The position numbers and the translations under genes were made by a program. Source: Planctomycetales bacterium (GTDB lineage Bacteria; Planctomycetota; UBA11346). From it: a stretch of 11,589 bases of DNA. The notes beneath the pieces are model-generated. The model was not told the origin of the DNA, ran no database searches, and saw nothing but the letters and a program-made list of their open reading frames with translations. The stretch spans positions 1-11,589 of the forward strand of contig JANYGY010000101.1 in the NCBI GenBank assembly GCA_025362255.1. Direction: 5' to 3'. Each line of letters begins with the position of its first letter. Position 1 is the first letter of the stretch. Below are positions 5,877 to 11,589 of this stretch, in pieces.

Positions 5877-8474
5877 TCAACTGCGCGAGCTGAGCCGTTC
5901 CCAGACGCCGAGGACATTTTCCCAGCGGCGCAGGATCAGGTCGGCGAGCAACGCGAGCATCAACGCGATCAGAAACCACGGCCGAAGGTCGTGCGGCGCA
6001 GCGGCGGCCGGCGGAGGAGTCGGCAGCTGGTCGGTGGGACTCAGCGTCTGGCCGCCGCCGGCGTGGGCGATGCGGGCGAGGGACTCGAAATCAACCCGGC
6101 CGCTGGCGACTTCGGCCCCAGGATTGTGCACCAGGCCAGCGCTGACCAGTTCCCCGGCGCCGCGCACGCGGACCAGATAGACGCCGGCTTTGTCGGGGCG
6201 AAAGCTGCCGAGATAGCGGCCTGGCCCGACCTGGGTCAGCGTGGTGTGCAGCAGTGGACGCAGGGCGCTGGAACCGGCGACGGCGATGTGGAACACATCC
6301 GCTTCGACGGTCGCTCCATTGCGAAACGTCACCGCGTCTTCGCGCGCATCGACGTGGATCTGGGCGAGACCCTCGGCTTCATCGAGACGCAGATCGAGAT
6401 GCCGGCCTTGCGGCTCGCGCACGGTTTCGCGCACGATCTGGCTCCACAATTGGACATAGCCTGACGGCCAGTTGGCCAACCAGAGGCTCGACCAGCGTGA
6501 GCCGGAGTCACTGGTGAAGGCGGTGACCTTGCCCAAACCGAAACGCCAATGGGCGAGCAGCGGATCACCGATGTCGGTGACCAGCGGCACCTGGGCGGTC
6601 GAGCGCCGATTGGTCCGCACATAACCCAGCAACTGCGGCGCACCTGCGGAATCCCAGCCTTCGATCATCGGATGCCGTTCGGCCTTTTTGGCTTTGAACG
6701 GCTGTTCGCGGACCAGTTTGCCGAGGTGGGTCATCGCATCTTGGGTGAAGATGCGCGGCACCTGCCGCGGATCCTGCGCGAGATAGAATTTGCCGCCGCC
6801 GGCAGCCGCGATGCTTTGCAGGAATCCGGCGTCGGCGTCTGAACCGACCGCCACGGTCGAGATGGTGATGCGGTCGGCGCGGCAAGCGGCTGCGAGTTGC
6901 GGATAGCCGCTGCCTTCGCTGATACCATCGGTGAGCACGATCATGTGCCGGACCTTCGCCGGCGTGCGCGCGAGCGCCGCCCGGGCCTCGGTCATGCCGG
7001 GATAGATGTTGGTGCCGCCGCCTTCGGCGATCGCACGGATGCGGCGATCGACATCGCCCCGCGAATTCATCCGCGCCATCGGCACGATCCACGATGCACT
7101 CGAATCGAAGGCCACGACGCCCAGATAATCCTTGTTCGCCAGCAGGCCCGCCGTTGCCACCGAAGCCGTTTTGCAAAATTCCAATTTCTCTCCCGACATG
7201 CTGCCCGAGCGGTCGACGACCAGGGCCAATGCCACCGCCGCCTGTTCTTCGGTGTCCGGCGACTGCATCTGCACCGGCAGCAATTCTTCGAGCGGCGTGC
7301 GGAAGTAACCGCCAACGCCGAACGAGCTGGTGCCCCCGGCAACGATCAGACCACCGCCGAGATCCTCGACATAATCCTTGAGCGCGGCCATCGCGCGCTC
7401 GGACAGCAGCCGCGCCGGCACGTCGGCGAGGATCACGCCATCATAGGCGGCGAGATCCTGCGGCGTGTCGGGCATCAAGCCGGGGTCGCGCGGATCGATG
7501 CGGATGCCCTCTTTGGTCAAGGCGTCGATCAGATAATGCGCCTCGCCGGGATCAGCGGACACATGCAGCAGGCGGGGCCGGCCATCGACATCGACCAACG
7601 CCAGGGCTTGATCGTTCTCGGGCACGGTGTCGCCGGCGAAGCCCTGGGCGACGACCCGATAGGTATAGAGATTGCGCTCGGCCGGCGTGCGGCGGAACTC
7701 CACCCGCGGAGCATCGCCGGACGTCACGGTCAATGGCCGCGCCTCGACCTCGATGCCGTTTTCAAACAACCGCAGCACCCCGCTGCCCGTCAGCGACGAT
7801 TCGATTTCGGCGGTCAGGGTGATCGACGCACCTTCGTGCGAGCGCACCCGATTGGGGCGCAGCGTGACCACGCGCAGATCCGGGCGCACGTCCCCCGCGA
7901 GCGGCCTGGTGTGAACCACGATCCCGGCGAGCGCCGCGTCGCGCGCCGCCGAGGCAGCGTCGCCGCGCGTTGCCAAGCCGTCAGAGATGAGCACCGCGGT
8001 GCGCGCCGTATCCGGCGGAAACAGACCGCGCGCCAACTCCATTGCGGCGGCCAGATCGGACTCGGGCGCCGGCGGCGGTGTGACGAGTTCCTTGGGCATC
8101 CCGCGCTCGGGCAGACGCAGCACCACCGGGGCGTCGCCGGCCGAAACCACCGCCGTCCAGGTGTTGCCTGGCAGACCGGCGGCGAGCCTGGAGACCTCGG
8201 CGCGGGCGCGCTGCTGTCCGCCTGGTCCTTGGCTGGCGCTATGATCGAGCACGAACACCACCGCGCGATCACCGGCAATGACCGCGCGGATCGGCCCCGC
8301 GAGAATCGCCAACGCCAACACCACGGCCAATGCGCGGGCCACCAATTGCCAGCGTCGGCGCAGGCGCGACATCGGATGGAGCGAGCGCTGGGCCAACCAC
8401 CACAGCAATGCGGCGGTCGGCAGCAGACCGATAAACCACCCGGGCGTGCTCCAATGGATGAAGGAGGAATCCAT
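5877..8474 (-). CDS. Membrane protein with two VWA domains and a glutamine-amidotransferase-like domain
   Basis: An 865-residue protein. Two N-terminal membrane segments (about 12-28 and 45-64) are followed by a first VWA domain (about 70-195; metal site DHSAS at 77-81, ISDG with D165), a beta domain (about 200-295), and a class I glutamine amidotransferase-like fold (about 298-402, ending GGTSSFGVGGYFRTPLEELLPV). A second VWA domain (about 413-585) has a complete metal-ion site: DRSGS at 421-425, T488 and D516. A C-terminal beta region and a last membrane segment (about 832-848) with a short basic tail finish it. The amidotransferase-like part shows GGLIVAGG where an active enzyme has its cysteine elbow, so it probably does not catalyse. 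This is the family usually annotated as VWA or glutamine amidotransferase domain protein in DUF58 clusters; its cellular task is not established. ATG 8474 overlaps the upstream stop as TGATG, so it is preferred over the GTG at 8504. Confidence 0.88.
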   Translation of the reverse strand: MDSSFIHWSTPGWFIGLLPTAALLWWLAQRSLHPMSRLRRRWQLVARALAVVLALAILAGPIRAVIAGDRAVVFVLDHSASQGPGGQQRARAEVSRLAAGLPGNTWTAVVSAGDAPVVLRLPERGMPKELVTPPPAPESDLAAAMELARGLFPPDTARTAVLISDGLATRGDAASAARDAALAGIVVHTRPLAGDVRPDLRVVTLRPNRVRSHEGASITLTAEIESSLTGSGVLRLFENGIEVEARPLTVTSGDAPRVEFRRTPAERNLYTYRVVAQGFAGDTVPENDQALALVDVDGRPRLLHVSADPGEAHYLIDALTKEGIRIDPRDPGLMPDTPQDLAAYDGVILADVPARLLSERAMAALKDYVEDLGGGLIVAGGTSSFGVGGYFRTPLEELLPVQMQSPDTEEQAAVALALVVDRSGSMSGEKLEFCKTASVATAGLLANKDYLGVVAFDSSASWIVPMARMNSRGDVDRRIRAIAEGGGTNIYPGMTEARAALARTPAKVRHMIVLTDGISEGSGYPQLAAACRADRITISTVAVGSDADAGFLQSIAAAGGGKFYLAQDPRQVPRIFTQDAMTHLGKLVREQPFKAKKAERHPMIEGWDSAGAPQLLGYVRTNRRSTAQVPLVTDIGDPLLAHWRFGLGKVTAFTSDSGSRWSSLWLANWPSGYVQLWSQIVRETVREPQGRHLDLRLDEAEGLAQIHVDAREDAVTFRNGATVEADVFHIAVAGSSALRPLLHTTLTQVGPGRYLGSFRPDKAGVYLVRVRGAGELVSAGLVHNPGAEVASGRVDFESLARIAHAGGGQTLSPTDQLPTPPPAAAAPHDLRPWFLIALMLALLADLILRRWENVLGVWERLSSRS

Positions 8475-10384
8475 CAGTGGATTCCCCGCCGATGACAGAG
8501 CCACGCTTCAAGCAGCAGCAACGCCGCAGCTAAACCGACCAACCCCGGAACCAGGTCGCCGGACAGCCAGGAGCTTGATAACAGCCATGAGCTTGAGAAC
8601 AGCCATGAGCTGGAGGACAGCCATGAGCTAGAGGAATTGCCAGCGGTCGCATGGTCGGCGGCACCGCGCAAGTCCATCTTAAGACCACTGACGTCGGCCG
8701 AAAAAACCGCGGCGCTTCCTGAATCGCCGCCGTCGGTCGTCCATCGGCCAACGCGATCCAGCTCAGCCCACCCGCCGCGCACGCTCGCCACCGAGCCGTC
8801 TGCCCAGCGCAGTTCATTGCCCCGTACGGCGACCACGTCGCCAGTGCGGCAGCGGCGGCCAGCGGCAGATTCACGCGCGGGTTGACCGGCCCACAGCAGG
8901 CTGTTGCCGATCAGTAACGGCCATGAAGCAAGCAGCGCCAGGCGCTCGCTTTTTCCCGGCGCAAGACTCATCACCACGGCCCGCGCGCCGTGCACGTCGC
9001 CGGCCATCAACAGCGGGCCGACGGCCGAGGACCATAACGGAGCAAGTCCGCTATCAGCGCCGAGGACGGCTTGCTGCCACAGCGTGACGCGCGGACTGGC
9101 GACGCCGTAGAGCACCGGGTGACCCGGATCCGCGGTGCGCGGACTGTCGACGCCGACGCCTTCGGGCAGCAGGGTCACGCTCAGTGGGGCCAGCGATTGT
9201 GGCGAATCGCACATCACCACCGGGCGGCCCAGCGGCCACACCGGCGGCAGCCAGCCCGCAAACAACAGCACATCGGCCGGCAGGTCGGGCTTCCAGGCTT
9301 CGGGCTTCACCGCCTGCACGACGATCTGATCAGCGGAAAATCCCGCGAGGGCGAGCTGCAAAAAGGCATCGGGAGCTGGCCCGATCAAGGCCACTTTCAG
9401 GGGCCGCGGCGGCGGCAGCACGAGGTCGGCGCGATCATCGCAGGCCAGGACATCGCCCGGAGTCGTGACCTGGACCGTCACCACGCCCCCGGTGGGACCG
9501 GGTTCGATCGGCAAAACCACGCGTTCTTCGAGATGGTCAGCGGTGAATGCGATGGTCCGCAGAGCAATCGCCTGGCCATCCACACTGATGTCGGCGGTCG
9601 CGGTGCAGGCGCCGCTGGCGACCACCGCGAGGTACAGTTCCTGATGCACGGTGTCCATCGGCAGCGGCCGCGCATCGCAGGCGGCTATGCCAACATTTAC
9701 GCGAACATTCGAGCCAGCATTCACGCCGTTCGAGGCCTCTCCGACCGCGAGCCTGACATACGCCACGCCGCTGGGGATATCGTCGGGGGCCGCGCGATCA
9801 GTGCATTCCCAGACGGCCCCGGGAGCTTCGATCGCCGCCAGCCGGGCTGCCAGGGCGAGCGCAGCCGAGCGCCGCGAGTCTTCGCTGGCGATCGGGCGGG
9901 GCGTCAGCGCTTCCAGCGCGCGCAACGCAGCGCGGCGATCGGTGGTGCGCGGCACGACGATGTCGGTCCGCCGATCATAGGCGATCACTGCGACCGCGGC
10001 ACCGGGCGGCAAGGCGTCCAATTGGATGCGGGCCTTGTCGATGGCCTGGGCAAGCCGCGTCCGGCCGCCATCCACAGCGCCCATGGACGCCGAGCGATCA
10101 ACCAGGATCACGGCGGTCTTCAACCCATCGACGACCGGCGCGAGCACCGGCTTGGCCAATGCCGCCGCCGTCGCCAACAGCAGCATCGCGGTCAGCACGA
10201 ACGACAGCAGCCGCTTCAACCGCTGCAGCCACGGCGTGTCGCTGACCGCGCCCAACGGTGCGAGATAGAATGCGAGGGTCGCCACGCGCAGGCGGCGCGG
10301 GCGCGGCCGGATCAGGTACAAGACGATCGCCGCGGCGAGCGCCACCGCCCACCACCAGCCCATGGGATCGAGGAAACGCAGCAT
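8474..10384 (-). CDS. BatA-like membrane protein with VWA domain
   Basis: A 636-residue protein. Its start, MLRFLDPMGWWWAVALAAAIVLYLIRPRPRR, is typical of the BatA / aerotolerance-regulator N-terminal domain: a membrane segment at about 9-25, then a basic patch. A second membrane segment lies at about 58-78. The VWA domain follows (about 88-210) with the metal-site motif DRSAS (96-100) and a later aspartate in ECTDRA (D196), where the usual SDG is altered. A beta region leads to a weak amidotransferase-like stretch (about 328-475: KVALIGPAPDAFLQ, then ADVLLFAGWLPP). Residues 585-608 are four copies of a hexapeptide rich in SSSWL, directly before the last membrane segment (about 611-629). The start at ATG 10384 overlaps the DUF58 stop (TGATG); the frame is open further upstream to 10675, but that part reads as arginine-rich out-of-frame sequence. 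Function presumably lies in a MoxR-type chaperone or envelope complex; this is inferred from the neighbours. Confidence 0.87.
   Translation of the reverse strand: MLRFLDPMGWWWAVALAAAIVLYLIRPRPRRLRVATLAFYLAPLGAVSDTPWLQRLKRLLSFVLTAMLLLATAAALAKPVLAPVVDGLKTAVILVDRSASMGAVDGGRTRLAQAIDKARIQLDALPPGAAVAVIAYDRRTDIVVPRTTDRRAALRALEALTPRPIASEDSRRSAALALAARLAAIEAPGAVWECTDRAAPDDIPSGVAYVRLAVGEASNGVNAGSNVRVNVGIAACDARPLPMDTVHQELYLAVVASGACTATADISVDGQAIALRTIAFTADHLEERVVLPIEPGPTGGVVTVQVTTPGDVLACDDRADLVLPPPRPLKVALIGPAPDAFLQLALAGFSADQIVVQAVKPEAWKPDLPADVLLFAGWLPPVWPLGRPVVMCDSPQSLAPLSVTLLPEGVGVDSPRTADPGHPVLYGVASPRVTLWQQAVLGADSGLAPLWSSAVGPLLMAGDVHGARAVVMSLAPGKSERLALLASWPLLIGNSLLWAGQPARESAAGRRCRTGDVVAVRGNELRWADGSVASVRGGWAELDRVGRWTTDGGDSGSAAVFSADVSGLKMDLRGAADHATAGNSSSSWLSSSSWLFSSSWLLSSSWLSGDLVPGLVGLAAALLLLEAWLCHRRGIH
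8563..8634 (-). repeat. Four-copy 18-bp in-frame tandem repeat
   Basis: Plus-strand units start at 8563, 8581, 8599 and 8617: acagccaggagcttgata, acagccatgagcttgaga, acagccatgagctggagg and acagccatgagctagagg. Each differs from its neighbour by only a few bases. On the coding strand each unit gives a hexapeptide of the type S-S-S-W-L-x. Because the unit is a multiple of three, gain or loss of copies would keep the reading frame. Its base composition is visibly less GC-rich than the flanking gene. Confidence 0.95.
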
Positions 10385-11340
10385 CAGCGACCGCCCGCCA
10401 ACGCATCGCCACGCGACAGCATTTCGACAAATTGGGTATCGAACGGCACCGCCGTCGACCACGTTGAACAGATCATCGAAGACGCGACGCACGCCCGTTC
10501 GACGTCGTCGGTCCAGGCGCGGTAGCGGTCGCGGTAGAGCTGCTGCTCGGTCGCGGTCAGCCAGATGCGCCGCCGCTCGCCGCCCTCGACCGCTTCGAGA
10601 AGCAGCTCGCCGACCGGAGCCGGTTCGGCCTCTGCCGGATCGGCAATCCGCACGACGTGGGTTTCGCCGGGCCACGCCGCTAGGCGGCGTAGCGCGTCGC
10701 TGGTGCGCGCGGGATCGCTCCCCAATCCATCGGTGATCACGAAGGCGACTCCGCGCCGATCGGCGCCGGCGCGGAAACGCGCCAGGGCCTGGTCCAGGTC
10801 ACCGTTGCCCGCGAAAGAGATCGCCCGGCAGCGCTCGACCAGCGCCTGCACATGGCCCTGGCCTTTGAGCGGCGGTAATTCGCGTTGGCAGCCATCGCCC
10901 AAAGTGTGGAACGACAATCGATGGTTGTTTGCCAGGGCCAGAAATCCCAGCCCAACGGTCAAGCGCAGGGCGTCACGCCGTTTGGCCGGATACGGCTCGA
11001 TCATCGAGGCGCTACGATCGAGCAGCACGTGCACGTGCAATTCCTGGATCTCTTCGAACACCCGGATGAAGAGCTTGTCGAGCCGGGCATAGAGCCGCCA
11101 ATCGATCGCCCGCCAATCGTCACCTCTGCTGTAGTGACGATGGTCCTTGAATTCGCGGGTATGCCCGGCCGCCGGAGCCTGCTGCGCCCCTTGCTTGCGC
11201 TGCCGCCGACGCCGGCGCAGCTGGACGAACAGGGCGCGAAGACGATCCAGGAAAGCGGCGTCGAGCAGGTCGTCGTCTGGCGCGCGCGAGCTTGAAGAGT
11301 CAGTTCGTTCGGTGGCAGCGGATGAAAGATTACTGGCCAT
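10384..11340 (-). CDS. DUF58 family protein (VWA-like fold)
   Basis: A 318-residue soluble protein. The DUF58 signature is clear: GHTREFKDHRHYSRGDDWRAIDWRLYARLDKLFIRVFEE (about 59-97), followed at once by a VWA-like metal site, LLDRSASM (D108, S110, S112), and ITDG with D204. A basic N-terminal helix (QLRRRRRQRKQG, about 40-51) precedes it. DUF58 proteins are regular partners of MoxR AAA+ ATPases and BatA/VWA membrane proteins, and the next two genes are of exactly that kind, joined by a TGATG overlap. The biochemical role is not settled. The start is ATG 11340, inside the end of the upstream gene; the GTG directly before it (11343) is equally possible, since a GGAG motif lies 7 bp from it and 10 bp from the ATG. 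The serine- and acid-rich first 25 residues look disordered. Confidence 0.92.
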   Translation of the reverse strand: MASNLSSAATERTDSSSSRAPDDDLLDAAFLDRLRALFVQLRRRRRQRKQGAQQAPAAGHTREFKDHRHYSRGDDWRAIDWRLYARLDKLFIRVFEEIQELHVHVLLDRSASMIEPYPAKRRDALRLTVGLGFLALANNHRLSFHTLGDGCQRELPPLKGQGHVQALVERCRAISFAGNGDLDQALARFRAGADRRGVAFVITDGLGSDPARTSDALRRLAAWPGETHVVRIADPAEAEPAPVGELLLEAVEGGERRRIWLTATEQQLYRDRYRAWTDDVERACVASSMICSTWSTAVPFDTQFVEMLSRGDALAGGR

Positions 11341-11589
11341 CACCAGGGCGCTCCAATGCCACGATCACGCGGCCGCACGCCGGCGTGATCAGCCGTTTGC
11401 CGATGATCACGCCATGCGTCCGCTGATCTTCCATGACCGCTGCCAGGTCCGGCTCGATCGCGGTCGGCCACGCCGCGGACGCGACCTGATCGCCGGTTTC
11501 CAGGTCATAGGCCGCGACCCCGGCCGGCCCCGCCAGCCACGCCAAGCGCCCGTCCATGGTGGCGATCGGCATCGCCAGGGTGGCGATGA
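11330..11589 (-). CDS. C-terminal fragment of a probable beta-propeller (PQQ-like repeat) protein
   Basis: The last 85 codons of a gene that enters from the right edge; the frame is open up to 11589. The visible sequence includes MDGRLAWLAGPAGVAAYDLETGD and, later, HGVIIGKRLITPACGRVIVALE. The pattern of short beta strands with an AYDLETGD turn is that of PQQ-like or BamB-like propeller repeats, in which each blade ends in a phrase such as 'ALDLATG'. One or two blades are too little to name a family, and no catalytic residues can be judged. Its stop codon lies 11 bp inside the DUF58 gene, so the two are very likely co-transcribed and translationally coupled. It may be a sensor or scaffold for the downstream VWA set, which is conjecture. 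Confidence 0.6.
   Translation of the reverse strand, partial: IATLAMPIATMDGRLAWLAGPAGVAAYDLETGDQVASAAWPTAIEPDLAAVMEDQRTHGVIIGKRLITPACGRVIVALERPGDGQ

Noticed and set aside
6897..8495. Plus-strand open frame of 532 codons opposite the double-VWA gene
   Set aside because: Low-information Arg/His/Gln-rich translation with no domain; the minus strand encodes conserved VWA motifs over the whole length.
8475..8504. GTG start at 8504 for the double-VWA protein
   Set aside because: ATG 8474 matches the TGATG coupling seen at the preceding junction and starts directly before the hydrophobic N-terminus.
9071..10525. Plus-strand open frame of 484 codons opposite the BatA-like gene
   Set aside because: No motif and a biased composition; it crosses the junction of two real minus-strand genes.
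10519..10530. Plus-strand GCGGTAGCGG resembling ops
   Set aside because: It lies inside the DUF58 gene on the non-coding strand, so it would not be presented to polymerase transcribing these genes; it is treated as background.
10385..10675. N-terminal extension of the BatA-like protein by 97 residues
   Set aside because: The extension is arginine-rich and overlaps the conserved DUF58 gene in another frame; ATG 10384 starts a typical BatA N-terminus and overlaps the DUF58 stop as TGATG.

Overview
The window is a GC-rich bacterial chromosome segment in which every supported gene lies on the minus strand, so transcription runs from right to left. The gene content fits a Planctomycetota or related PVC-group bacterium. 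It combines a MoxR-type cluster of DUF58 and von Willebrand factor A (VWA) membrane proteins, a bifunctional glycogen-debranching-type enzyme and a NusG/RfaH paralogue. Shine-Dalgarno sequences are mostly weak. The taxonomic call is inference from gene families, not a database match.

Right part (11589 to 5877): four tightly packed genes that look like one operon. In transcription order they are the C-terminal end of a probable beta-propeller protein, a DUF58 protein, a BatA-like membrane VWA protein, and a large membrane protein with two VWA domains around a degenerate class I glutamine amidotransferase-like domain. One junction is an 11-nt overlap and two are TGATG stop/start overlaps, which suggests translational coupling. 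In other bacteria such sets are headed by a MoxR AAA+ ATPase; here that gene would lie beyond the right edge, if present. The BatA-like gene carries a four-copy 18-bp tandem repeat just before its last membrane segment.

Middle (5781 to 1411): after a 95-bp spacer with a possible terminator comes a 1456-residue protein. It joins a GH13 alpha-amylase-like domain to a GH133 amylo-alpha-1,6-glucosidase domain, the layout of eukaryotic glycogen debranching enzyme. Both catalytic regions look intact.

Left part (1374 to 1): 36 bp downstream is a NusG-family protein of the RfaH/UpxY specialised type, then, after a 118-bp spacer, a multi-pass membrane protein that runs off the left edge. Both spacers flanking the NusG paralogue contain the coding-strand sequence GGCGNTAGCG. 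This resembles the ops element read by RfaH, and is the most suggestive regulatory hint in the window.

No tRNA, rRNA, CRISPR array, insertion sequence or integrase was seen. No stretch above 120 bp lacks a gene.
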